Assembly (NCBI RefSeq): GCF_004327285.1
Contig: NZ_QJUI01000002.1
Location: 124,001 to 188,000, forward strand
DNA: 64,000 nucleotides
Origin: Phytopseudomonas daroniae
GTDB taxonomy: Bacteria; Pseudomonadota; Gammaproteobacteria; Pseudomonadales; Pseudomonadaceae
Direction of reading: 5' to 3'
The notes beneath the pieces were generated by a model that made no database searches, was not told where the DNA came from, and saw nothing but the letters and a program-made list of their open reading frames with translations. This document shows, piece by piece, positions 54,675-64,000 of the stretch; position 1 is the stretch's first letter; each line of letters opens with the position of its first letter. The translations under genes and the position numbers were made by a program.

Positions 54675-57533
54675 TCAAACCAGTTTGCCGATCAGCTCTC
54701 GCGCTTCCTGCTGCTGACCATCGTTACCTTCGGCGATCACTTCATCGAGGATGTCACGGGCACCCTCGGTATCGCCCATATCAATGTAGGCCCGCGCCAG
54801 ATCCAGCTTGGTAGCGGTCTCGTCGGTACCCGAGAGGAAGTCGAAGTCCTCATCGTCGTCGAGCGACGGGGCATCCGCCTGCTGGCCTTGCGGCTCCAGC
54901 TGACCTTGCTGCTCAAGGCTTTCGGCCAACTGGTCGAGTTCGGCAGTCACGTCATCGAGCTGAGCGGCGAAGCTGGCATCCGCGGCCGGAGCCGGCGTTT
55001 CGTCGTTGAGCGACAGGTCGAAATCGGCTGGCAGGCCAAAATCATCCTGAGCCTTTTCGTCCGCAAGAGCCGAGGAGAAATCAGTCAGACCATCGTTGGC
55101 TGGCGCCTTGTCGACGTCCTCATCGAGGCTCAGCAGGAACTCATCTTCCTGAGCCGCTGCTGGAATGCCAGGCGAGTCCAGATCAAGACTGAAGTCCGCC
55201 AGCTCACCACCGAGCTCCTGACGGTTATCGGCTTCATTGCCGAGATCCAGATCGAAAGCCACTTCGTCATCCTTGCTTGCGGCTGGTTGTTCGGGAGCCT
55301 GCAGATCCAGATCGGAATCCAGGCTCAGGGTGTCGATTTCGTCGAAACCGCTGGTGTCCTGAGCCGTCGCCTGCGGGTCAGCGGCGAATTCGGCCTCGAG
55401 TGCATCCAGGTCGAGATCGAAGGCGTCGTCGGCAGGTTGCGATGCCGCCGGTTGAGCGGGTTCGTCCAATTCCAGGTCGTCCAGACTGAAGGAATCCAGA
55501 TCATCGGCGGCGGCAGCGCCAGCCAGCGTAGCGGCGCCGCCAAGCACCACCATGGCCGGGTAACGACTTTTCAGCTGCTCGACTTCGGCATTGGCACCGC
55601 CGATTTCACGCAGTTCGTTTTCCTGGCGGGCGAAGCCTTCGCGGTCGCCCAGCTCGGCGTAGACTTCCATCAGCTTCAGACGCAGGTCGGTGCGCTGCGG
55701 CTCGTCGTTGATGGCGTTGTGCAGCAGCTCGGCGGCCTGATTGAAGCGGCCGTAAGCGACGTAGATATCGGCCTCGCCCAGGGCGTCACCGGTCTGCGCA
55801 GTGACCCGCTCCTCGCCGACTGGCTGCAGCGGAGCAGCCAGGTCATCCGGCAGATCATTCAGACTGTCGGCAGGCAGTTCCAGGTCGCTGTCGAAGCGAT
55901 GGGTGTCTTCCTGGTATACCGCGAGACTCTCTTCCTCCTCGGCTTCCTTGCGCGCATTGCGACGCGACAGGATCAGCAACACCAGCAGCAATGCCAACAA
56001 CAGGCTGCCACCGATCAAACCCAGCAGCATCGGGTTGGCCAGCAGCTTGTCGAGGGCGCTGTCTTCATCGACTGGCTCGGGCGCGGCGGCTACCGGCTCC
56101 GGGGCCTTGTTGACGATGGGAGCGGCAGGTTCGGCTGGCGCCGGCTGACTGGCTACCGCTGGCTCTTCGGCCGGAGCAGCAGCGCCATCGGTTTGTGCTG
56201 CGGGAGCACCATCGGTACCAGGCTGCGGAGCTGGCTCGCCGACTACCGGGGCCTCAGTTGCAGGCTCAGTTGGAACCGCGGGTGTTTCGCCCGCAGGAGC
56301 AGCAGGCGTGGCAGCCTCACCTGGATTGGTCGTGGACTCAGTCGGCGCCTGGCCCGTGGCGGCAGGTGCTGCGTCATCATCAGCGGCAGCCTGACCGTCG
56401 GTGGCTGACACATCGGCCTGCATCTTGGCCAATTGGTTGTCTTTCAGTTGAATGAGCCGCTGCAGCTTGTCGAGCTGGCTTTGCAGGTCGTTCATGCGAT
56501 CTTTCAGCTCGTCGTTTTCACGACGGGTCGAATCCAGGCTTTCCTGGGTGACTGCCAGTTGATTGCTCAACGCCGCACTGTCGTTGGAACCGTTTTCGCT
56601 GCCCGCAGTGGCCGTACCCGCATCGGCGGCCAGCAGTTTGAGCTTGTCTTCGGCCTGCACTTCGGCAGGTGCTGCGCCGGCACCGGTGCGGCGCGTGGCA
56701 TCGATCTGTCGAGTACCGGCAGTTGCCGGAGCGCTGCGCGCCTGGCGCCAGGAACTGTTCTGTTCGCCAACCTGAGCCAATGCCTCGGCCTGACTGCGAC
56801 TGGCGATCTGCCCCTCGTCCGGCAGGCGCAGCACCTGGCCGCTCTTCATGCGGTTGATGTTGCCATCGATGAACGCATCCGGATTGAGATCCTGAATGGC
56901 GAGCATCGCCTGATGGACGCTGCCGTTACCGCGTACGCGCTGGGCAATCTCCCACAGGGTGTCGTTGGTGTTGGTGCGGTATTCGCTGCCCTGCTCTGCC
57001 GCTGCAGTACGCGGAGCAGCCGGCGTTGGCACAGGCGCCGCGGCGCGCGGCGGCGTGCTCGGCGCGGAAGTAGCAGGCCGTGGCGCAGGAGCGGCGACCG
57101 GCAATTGCGGTGCGGCTGCGGCCTGGGGGGAGTAAAGAGGTGGATCGAGCAGCAGTGTGTATTCACGCAGCAGGCGGCCATTGGGCCACAGCACTTCCAC
57201 GAGGAAATTCAGGTAGGGCTCGCGAACCGGCTTGGTCGAGGTCACGCGAATCACGCTCTTGCCGTTCGGCTTGATGACAGGCGTGAACTTGAGGTCGGTC
57301 AGAAAATACTGGCGGTCGACTCCGGCCTTGTTGAACTCTTCCGGGGAGGCGAGCGCCGGGCGCATTTCCTCGGCGGAAAGATCACGCACATCCAGGAGTT
57401 CAATTTCTGCTACCAGAGGCTGGTTCAGAGATGACTGGAGTGTCAGCTCACCGACACCCAGCGCATGCGCCATACCGGAAGACAGCGCCGACGCCGCAGC
57501 GATAGCCAGTACCAGTTTACGAACCCGAAGCAT
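54675..57533 (-). CDS. fimV: FimV, polar hub / motility assembly protein
   Basis: A 952-residue inner-membrane protein that, in P. aeruginosa, organises the cell pole, type IV pili and c-di-GMP/cAMP signalling. It has a signal peptide (MLRVRKLVLAIAAASALSSG), the N-terminal FimV domain (LGVGELTLQSSLNQPLVAEI), a LysM region about 175-240 (EYRTNTNDTLWEIAQRVRGN), a coiled coil near 310-360, a Pro/Ala/Glu-rich spacer, a membrane helix (MLLGLIGGSLLLALLLVLLI), a long acidic cytoplasmic domain with DLDLDA-type repeats and a C-terminal TPR-like cap (LDLARAYIDMGDTEGARDIL). AAGGAAAAGG precedes the ATG at 57533. Confidence 0.95.
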   Translation of the reverse strand: MLRVRKLVLAIAAASALSSGMAHALGVGELTLQSSLNQPLVAEIELLDVRDLSAEEMRPALASPEEFNKAGVDRQYFLTDLKFTPVIKPNGKSVIRVTSTKPVREPYLNFLVEVLWPNGRLLREYTLLLDPPLYSPQAAAAPQLPVAAPAPRPATSAPSTPPRAAAPVPTPAAPRTAAAEQGSEYRTNTNDTLWEIAQRVRGNGSVHQAMLAIQDLNPDAFIDGNINRMKSGQVLRLPDEGQIASRSQAEALAQVGEQNSSWRQARSAPATAGTRQIDATRRTGAGAAPAEVQAEDKLKLLAADAGTATAGSENGSNDSAALSNQLAVTQESLDSTRRENDELKDRMNDLQSQLDKLQRLIQLKDNQLAKMQADVSATDGQAAADDDAAPAATGQAPTESTTNPGEAATPAAPAGETPAVPTEPATEAPVVGEPAPQPGTDGAPAAQTDGAAAPAEEPAVASQPAPAEPAAPIVNKAPEPVAAAPEPVDEDSALDKLLANPMLLGLIGGSLLLALLLVLLILSRRNARKEAEEEESLAVYQEDTHRFDSDLELPADSLNDLPDDLAAPLQPVGEERVTAQTGDALGEADIYVAYGRFNQAAELLHNAINDEPQRTDLRLKLMEVYAELGDREGFARQENELREIGGANAEVEQLKSRYPAMVVLGGAATLAGAAAADDLDSFSLDDLELDEPAQPAASQPADDAFDLDLDALEAEFAADPQATAQDTSGFDEIDTLSLDSDLDLQAPEQPAASKDDEVAFDLDLGNEADNRQELGGELADFSLDLDSPGIPAAAQEDEFLLSLDEDVDKAPANDGLTDFSSALADEKAQDDFGLPADFDLSLNDETPAPAADASFAAQLDDVTAELDQLAESLEQQGQLEPQGQQADAPSLDDDEDFDFLSGTDETATKLDLARAYIDMGDTEGARDILDEVIAEGNDGQQQEARELIGKLV

Positions 57534-57680
57534 AGCCTTTTCCTTTGTGTTAACTGCTCTCGCACAACGAGAGGGTTGGTGATTGCCGGCTGCCCCTCTG
57601 CAGGTTCCCCCAGCCAACAATCAGCTCGCTCAGTAATTGCCAAGCTCGAATAAATCTTCAAATTTCCGGATAAGTATCTT

Positions 57681-58691
57681 TTACAGATGGTGTTTTATCA
57701 ATAACTCGCCCAGTTGCACGGCGTTCAAAGCCGCACCTTTTCTCACATTATCAGACACAATCCACAAAGTGAGCTCGCTGGGGTCGTCCAAACCACGCCG
57801 CACGCGGCCTACGTACACCTCATCCTGACCGACGGCATCACCGATGACGGTCGGATAATCCCCCGCATCGACCAGCTCGATACCGGCTGCGGCATCCAGT
57901 GCAGCGAGAACCGGCTCCAGCTCGACAGGCGAAGAAGCCTGCACGGTAACGTTCAAACTATCGCCAAAGAATACCGGCACCTGGTGACAACTGACCGCGA
58001 CATTCAGCGAAGCATCATTGAACAGGGCCTTGATGTCTTCGTTGACCCGACGCTCCAGGCGGCCATGCCCCTGCGCGTCCGGCTCGTCGATCTGGGCGAG
58101 CACGTTGAAGGCCATCTGCCGGTCGAACAGACGCGGCTCGAACGACCGACCGTTGAGCAACTCGGCGGTTTGCCGGGCCAGCTCGGTTACCCCCTCCCGC
58201 CCACGGCTGGACACCGCGAGCCCGGCGTCGATCACCAGTCGGCGCACCTGCACCTGCTGCCGCAGCGCCGCCAGCACCAGCGCTACCGCCACGGCGATCG
58301 AGGATGGGCTGGTCAGCGCGAACGGAGCCTCAAGCCCTTCGAGCGCGCCTGCGTTGACCTCAGGCACCACCCGCGGCGCCTGCTCGCCGGGCAGTGCGCC
58401 AGAAAGATCGATCAGCGAGCAGCCGGCCTTGCGCACGGCATCGGCATGGGCCAGCGTCACCGACTGATCCGCGGCGAAGAACGCCAGTTTCACGGCACGG
58501 AAATCAAAACCTTCGACGGCACGCACACGCAGATTGCGCCCTTTGTAGGCAAGCGTACGGCCTGCCGATTCGCTGCTGGCGAGCAAATGCAGGTCACCGA
58601 CCGGAAAGTCGCGATCTTCGAGAATTTGCAGGAGGGCTTCGCCAACACTGCCGGTGGCGCCGACGATGGCGATATCAAAGGTAGAAGTCAT
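57681..58691 (-). CDS. USG-1 family, aspartate-semialdehyde dehydrogenase-like protein
   Basis: A 336-residue paralog of Asd with the nucleotide loop IVGATGSVGEALLQIL and the dimerisation fold. The catalytic Cys of true Asd (in the P-N-C-S-T motif) is replaced: the aligned segment reads LTSPSSIAVAVAL, with Ser. The substrate Arg/His region SCHQVPVFFGDSLNVTV is partly kept. It is equivalent to PA3116/usg-1 between fimV and asd, so it is probably not a dehydrogenase. Function unknown. Confidence 0.9.
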   Translation of the reverse strand: MTSTFDIAIVGATGSVGEALLQILEDRDFPVGDLHLLASSESAGRTLAYKGRNLRVRAVEGFDFRAVKLAFFAADQSVTLAHADAVRKAGCSLIDLSGALPGEQAPRVVPEVNAGALEGLEAPFALTSPSSIAVAVALVLAALRQQVQVRRLVIDAGLAVSSRGREGVTELARQTAELLNGRSFEPRLFDRQMAFNVLAQIDEPDAQGHGRLERRVNEDIKALFNDASLNVAVSCHQVPVFFGDSLNVTVQASSPVELEPVLAALDAAAGIELVDAGDYPTVIGDAVGQDEVYVGRVRRGLDDPSELTLWIVSDNVRKGAALNAVQLGELLIKHHL

Positions 58692-58810
58692 GAGGGGGAG
58701 CCTGACGCTCGATAGCTGAAACAGACCCGGCACTCTACCGAAAAGCAGAGGGGCGGGCGATGGCAATCGCAAGCGATCACTATACAACCCGCCCCTTGGG
58801 TGTTTCTGCC

Positions 58811-59923
58811 TTAGCGCTCCAGCAGGATCCGCAGCATGCGGCGCAGTGGCTCGGCCGCCCCCCATAGCAGTTGGTCACCCACGGTGAAGGCACCCAGGTA
58901 TTGCGAGCCCATGTTAAGTTTGCGCAGACGCCCGACCGGCACGCTCAGCGTGCCCGTGACGGCTGTCGGGCCGAGATCGCGAATGCTGGCTTCGCGATGG
59001 TTCGGCACCAGCTTGACCCAGGGATTGTGCTGGCTGATCAGCCCTTCGATATCGGACAGCGGCACATCCTTGTTCAGCTTGATGGTCAGTGCCTGGCTGT
59101 GGCAGCGCATGGCGCCGATGCGTACGCAGATACCATCGACCGGAATCGGGTTCTTGAAGCGACCGAGAATCTTGTTGGTTTCCGCCTGGGCCTTCCACTC
59201 TTCGCGGCTCTGCCCGTTAGGCAGTTCCTTGTCGATGTAAGGAATCAGGCTGCCAGCCAGCGGTACGCCGAAGTTGTCGACCGGGAACGCATCGCCGCGC
59301 ATGGCTTCGGCCACCTTGCGGTCGATATCGAGAATGGCGCTGGCCGGGTCGGCCAGCTCATCCGCCACACTGGCGTTGACCGCGCCCATCTGCTTGATCA
59401 GTTCGCGCATGTTCTGCGCACCGGCACCGGAAGCCGCCTGATAGGTCATGGCGCTCATCCACTCGACCAGACCGGCTTCGTAGAGACCACCCAGCGCCAT
59501 CAGCATCAGGCTGACGGTGCAGTTGCCACCGATGTAGTTACGCGCGCCCAGGTCGAGCTGCTGGTCGATGACCTTGCGGTTGACCGGATCGAGCACGATC
59601 ACCGCGTCGTCGGCCATGCGCAGCGAGGACGCTGCATCGATCCAGTAGCCCTGCCAGCCGGCTTCGCGCAGCTTGGGGAAGACTTCGTTGGTGTAGTCGC
59701 CACCCTGACAGGTGAGAATCACGTCCAGACCTTTCAACTCATCGATGCTGTAAGCATCCTTGAGCGTCTCGGTTTCCTTGCCGATGGCCGGGCCCTGGCC
59801 GCCGACATTGGAGGTAGTGAAGAACACCGGCTCGATCAGATCGAAATCCTGTTCTTCCAGCATGCGCTGCATGAGTACGGAACCCACCATGCCACGCCAA
59901 CCGATAAGACCTACACGTTTCAT
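58811..59923 (-). CDS. asd: Aspartate-semialdehyde dehydrogenase
   Basis: A 370-residue enzyme reducing aspartyl phosphate to aspartate semialdehyde, the branch point for lysine/DAP, threonine and methionine. It has the NADP loop [17 protein letters not shown], the catalytic Cys135 in [10 protein letters not shown] and the His in [13 protein letters not shown]. The start at 59923 gives MKRVGLIGW. It lies between usg-1 and leuB. Confidence 0.97.
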   Translation of the reverse strand: MKRVGLIGWRGMVGSVLMQRMLEEQDFDLIEPVFFTTSNVGGQGPAIGKETETLKDAYSIDELKGLDVILTCQGGDYTNEVFPKLREAGWQGYWIDAASSLRMADDAVIVLDPVNRKVIDQQLDLGARNYIGGNCTVSLMLMALGGLYEAGLVEWMSAMTYQAASGAGAQNMRELIKQMGAVNASVADELADPASAILDIDRKVAEAMRGDAFPVDNFGVPLAGSLIPYIDKELPNGQSREEWKAQAETNKILGRFKNPIPVDGICVRIGAMRCHSQALTIKLNKDVPLSDIEGLISQHNPWVKLVPNHREASIRDLGPTAVTGTLSVPVGRLRKLNMGSQYLGAFTVGDQLLWGAAEPLRRMLRILLER

Positions 59924-59977
59924 AACCACTACACCTATATGAACAAACCGCCGGACAAGTTCCAGCGGCCTGGAAGA

Positions 59978-61060
<1,083 letters not shown>

Positions 61061-61237
61061 CGTTTTTTCCTTCACGAAACCCAGGTCGCACGCCCCCATC
61101 TATGGGTCAAATGCCTGCGACATTTAGAAACCTGAACAGGCCTGCGACCTCTGCCCTGCCGAAAAGGGCGCCATGTTCGACGCCCAGGCAGCATGGGTCA
61201 ATGGTACGCACGGCCCATCGACAGACAACACGTAACC
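61061..61237. other. leuB upstream gap, nothing distinct seen
   Basis: 177 bp between leuB and the methyltransferase gene. I saw no strong hairpin, repeat or small gene. It may hold a leuB promoter. Confidence 0.4.
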
Positions 61238-62002
61238 TTATCTTTCCGCCCAGAGCACCAGCACATCGGTGCTGAAAGAGCCGTCCGCGGTGATCTCGAA
61301 GTACTCGCGCACCTCCTCGCCGACAGCCCCCTGCAAGGCCAGGATCGCCTCACGCATCACCTGCGGCGTGCGCATCCGTTCGACCCAGGAAGCGAACTCC
61401 AGACGCAGACGCTGCCGGGTATGGCTGCGCACCTGCAAGCCCGCCTCGCTGACCTGACGCAGCCATTCGGCCGGCGAATAGTCACGCACATGGCTGGTGT
61501 CGCGCAGCACCTCGACGCTCTGCAGGTAGGTGTCCAGCAACGGCCGGCCCGGCGACGCGACATCGATGAAAGCGGCCACGCCACCGGGCTTGAGCACTCG
61601 ACGCACCTCACGCAGGGCCAGGCCGAGATCGCTCCAGTGATGCGCCGAGTAACGGCTGAAGACGAAATCGAACTCGCCCTCGGCGAAAGGCAGTCGCTCA
61701 GCGGCGCCGTGCACGGTGCGCAGATTGTTCAGACCACGCTCTGCAGCAGCACGGGCGACCACCTCGAGCATTTGCTCGGAGAGGTCATAAGCCACCACCT
61801 CGCCCACCTGCGGCGCAATCTGGAAGCTGACATGCCCAGCACCGCAGCCCAGATCGAGCACACGAGCCTGGTCATGCCCGCTGACTTCGGCCTGCAACAG
61901 GGCGAATTCGCTGCCCTGGGCATGCACCGTACTGGTCAGATAAGCGTTGGCCTGCTCACCGAACTGGCGCTGTACCACCCCTGCGTGACCTTTATCCGTC
62001 AT
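61238..62002 (-). CDS. Class I SAM-dependent methyltransferase
   Basis: A 254-residue Methyltransf_11-type enzyme with motif I VLDLGCGAGHVSFQIA, motif II VVAYDLSEQML, motif III FDFVFSRYSAHHW, and VRRVLKPGGVAAFIDVASPG. Equivalent to PA3119 in the leu cluster. The substrate is unknown; UbiE/COQ5-like small-molecule methylation is the nearest guess. Confidence 0.92.
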   Translation of the reverse strand: MTDKGHAGVVQRQFGEQANAYLTSTVHAQGSEFALLQAEVSGHDQARVLDLGCGAGHVSFQIAPQVGEVVAYDLSEQMLEVVARAAAERGLNNLRTVHGAAERLPFAEGEFDFVFSRYSAHHWSDLGLALREVRRVLKPGGVAAFIDVASPGRPLLDTYLQSVEVLRDTSHVRDYSPAEWLRQVSEAGLQVRSHTRQRLRLEFASWVERMRTPQVMREAILALQGAVGEEVREYFEITADGSFSTDVLVLWAER

Positions 62003-62024
62003 CTGCGACTCTCCAGCGACGCTG

Positions 62025-62672
62025 TTACTTGATAGCGCCGAACAACCAGGGCTGACGCTGCTGATAACCGACTTCGAAAGCGCGGATCGCGTCAGCGTCC
62101 TGCAAGGTCAGGCCGATATCATCAAGGCCGTTGAGCAGGCAATGCTTGCGGAAGGCATCGACTTCGAAGCTGTACTGCACACCGTCAGGACGGGTCACGG
62201 TTTGCGCCGCGAGATCGACGGTCAGTTGATAGCCTTCCTGGGCCTCGGCCTGCTCGAACAGTGCATCCACTTCGCTTTCCGCGAGGATGATCGGCAGCAG
62301 GCCGTTCTTGAAGCTGTTGTTGAAGAAGATGTCGGCGAAGCTCGGCGCGATCACGGTGCGAAAACCGTATTCGTCCAGCGCCCAGGGTGCGTGTTCACGG
62401 CTCGAGCCGCAGCCGAAGTTCTCGCGGGCCAACAGCACGCTGGCGCCCTGGTAGCGCGGGAAGTTCAGCACGAAATCCTTGTTGATCGGACGGTTGGAGT
62501 TGTCCTGATTCGGCTGACCGACATCCAGGTAACGCCACTCGTCGAACAGGTTCGGGCCGAAGCCGGTGCGCTTGATCGACTTGAGAAACTGCTTGGGAAT
62601 GATCTGGTCGGTATCGACGTTGGCACGATCGAGGGGAGCGACCAGGCCGGTGTGTTGAGTGAAAGGTGTCAT
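62025..62672 (-). CDS. leuD: 3-isopropylmalate dehydratase small subunit
   Basis: A 215-residue subunit forming, with LeuC, the isopropylmalate isomerase. It has the family N-terminus [24 protein letters not shown] (in part), [20 protein letters not shown] and [13 protein letters not shown]. It lies 10 bp downstream of leuC. Confidence 0.97.
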   Translation of the reverse strand: MTPFTQHTGLVAPLDRANVDTDQIIPKQFLKSIKRTGFGPNLFDEWRYLDVGQPNQDNSNRPINKDFVLNFPRYQGASVLLARENFGCGSSREHAPWALDEYGFRTVIAPSFADIFFNNSFKNGLLPIILAESEVDALFEQAEAQEGYQLTVDLAAQTVTRPDGVQYSFEVDAFRKHCLLNGLDDIGLTLQDADAIRAFEVGYQQRQPWLFGAIK

Positions 62673-62682
62673 GTCGTGCTCC

Positions 62683-64000
62683 TCAGGCCTGGATCAATTC
62701 GCGAACGTCGATGAAGCGACCGGTCACCGCAGCAGCGGCGGCCATGGCCGGGCTGACCAGATGGGTACGGCCACCGGCGCCCTGGCGGCCTTCGAAGTTG
62801 CGGTTGGAGGTCGATGCGCAATGCTCGCCGTTGCCGAGTTTGTCCGGGTTCATCGCCAGGCACATGGAGCAGCCTGGCTCACGCCATTCGAAACCGGCCT
62901 CGATGAAGATCTTGTCCAGGCCTTCGCTTTCCGCCTGGGCCTTGACCAGACCAGAGCCCGGCACGACCAGCGCCTGCTTGATGGTACCCGCGACCTTGCG
63001 GCCCTTGGCCACCTCAGCGGCGGCGCGCAGATCCTCGATACGCGAGTTGGTGCAGGAGCCGATGAACACGCGATCCAGCTGGATATCGGTGATCGGCTGG
63101 TTGGCGGCGAGCCCCATGTACTTGAGGGCGCGGGTGATCGAATCCTTCTTCACCGGGTCGCTTTCGCGGGCCGGATCCGGCACGTTCTGGTCGACGGCCA
63201 GCACCATCTCTGGCGAAGTCCCCCAGCTGACTTGCGGCTTGATGTCTTCGGCACGCAGTTCGACCACGGTATCGAAATGCGCATCGGCATCGGACACCAG
63301 GTCGCGCCACAGGGTAACGGCCTGCTCCCAGTGCTCGCCTTTAGGCGAATACGGGCGGCCCTTGACGTAGGCCAGGGTCTTTTCGTCCACGGCCACAAGA
63401 CCGACACGAGCGCCAGCCTCGATGGACATGTTGCAGATGGTCATGCGCCCTTCGAGGGACAGCTCGCGGATCGCGCTGCCGGCGAACTCCAGCGCATGGC
63501 CGTTACCGCCGGCGGTGCCGATCTTGCCGATCACCGCGAGCACGATGTCCTTGGCGGTGACGCCGAATGGCAGCTTGCCTTCCACGCGCACCTGCATGTT
63601 CTTCATCTTCTTGGCGACCAGGCACTGGGTGGCGAGCACGTGCTCGACCTCGGACGTACCGATGCCGTGGGCCAGTGCGCCGAAAGCGCCATGGGTGGAG
63701 GTGTGCGAGTCGCCGCAGACCACGGTCATACCCGGCAGGGTGGCGCCCTGCTCCGGGCCGACCACGTGAACGATGCCCTGACGCACGTCGTTCATCTTGA
63801 ATTCGAGGATGCCGAAGTCGTCGCAGTTCTCGTCCAGAGTCTTGACCTGGATGCGCGAGACTTCATCGGCGATGGCGTCCAGGCCACCCAGGCGCTCGGC
63901 GCGGGTGGTCGGCACGTTGTGATCGGGCGTGGCGATGTTGGCATCGATGCGCCAGGGTTTGCGCTGGGCCAGACGCAGGCCTTCGAAAGCCTGGGGCGAC
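62683..64000 (-). CDS. leuC: 3-isopropylmalate dehydratase large subunit, 5'-truncated
   Basis: The C-terminal 438 codons of the [4Fe-4S] isomerase; the N-terminal ~35 residues lie beyond the right edge. The first readable residues are [20 protein letters not shown]. It has [21 protein letters not shown], the cluster cysteines in FIGSCTNSR and [11 protein letters not shown], and [12 protein letters not shown]. An apparent start at 63915 is an internal GTG, not the true start. Confidence 0.97.
   Translation of the reverse strand, partial: SPQAFEGLRLAQRKPWRIDANIATPDHNVPTTRAERLGGLDAIADEVSRIQVKTLDENCDDFGILEFKMNDVRQGIVHVVGPEQGATLPGMTVVCGDSHTSTHGAFGALAHGIGTSEVEHVLATQCLVAKKMKNMQVRVEGKLPFGVTAKDIVLAVIGKIGTAGGNGHALEFAGSAIRELSLEGRMTICNMSIEAGARVGLVAVDEKTLAYVKGRPYSPKGEHWEQAVTLWRDLVSDADAHFDTVVELRAEDIKPQVSWGTSPEMVLAVDQNVPDPARESDPVKKDSITRALKYMGLAANQPITDIQLDRVFIGSCTNSRIEDLRAAAEVAKGRKVAGTIKQALVVPGSGLVKAQAESEGLDKIFIEAGFEWREPGCSMCLAMNPDKLGNGEHCASTSNRNFEGRQGAGGRTHLVSPAMAAAAAVTGRFIDVRELIQA

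Overview
The window is a GC-rich chromosomal segment of a Pseudomonas, most likely from the P. mendocina / P. alcaligenes / P. aeruginosa side of the genus. Three things point there. The block from about 46.5 kb to the right edge (metZ, purF, cvpA, a SPOR protein, folC, accD, trpF, truA, fimV, usg-1, asd, leuB, a methyltransferase, leuD, leuC) follows the order I know from P. aeruginosa PAO1. prc is followed by an EAL-CBS-GGDEF gene, as in PAO1. The HMG-CoA reductase and lyase closely resemble MvaA and MvaB of P. mevalonii. Assignments rest on reading motifs and remembered family sequences; no search was run.

Layout. 0-7 kb: a partial SDR gene, a quinone oxidoreductase, the periplasmic protease prc, a c-di-GMP signalling protein and a small Phd-like/HTH gene pair. 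6.5-13 kb: a TetR regulator divergent from a complete tripartite RND efflux operon (adaptor, pump, outer-membrane channel), with a perfect 28-bp palindrome on the operon promoter. 13-21 kb: a seven-gene minus-strand operon led by degradative HMG-CoA reductase and HMG-CoA lyase, continuing with a class III CoA-transferase, two hotdog hydratases, a small membrane protein and a TctA-type permease, facing a MocR regulator. I read it as a mevalonate / 3-hydroxy-3-methylglutarate catabolic unit.

21-43.7 kb is an accessory region that looks built for scavenging organic sulfate esters or a related nutrient. It carries two arylsulfotransferase-family proteins, two paralogous TonB-dependent receptors, two paralogous LysR regulators, two paralogous ABC binding proteins and only one ABC permease/ATPase pair. 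The permease is a fused dimer, like AtsB of the sulfate-ester importer. The second half adds a Tat-exported PcRGLX/YetA-like protein and a DUF6250-like protein, and ends in a decaying operon (frameshifted alpha/beta hydrolase, internally deleted TauE/SafE exporter). glpT and an Fsr-like MFS gene sit between the halves.

43.7-46.5 kb holds an exbD-exbB-tonB operon, which can energise the two receptors, and a tRNA-Val, tRNA-Asp, tRNA-Asp cluster. From 46.5 kb on the genes are conserved housekeeping (methionine, purine, folate, fatty acid, tryptophan, lysine/threonine and leucine biosynthesis, plus the polar hub protein FimV). Two copies of a short inverted-repeat element (about 120 and 83 bp) lie at 21.0 and 47.8 kb. 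No insertion sequence, prophage, CRISPR array or rRNA gene was seen.
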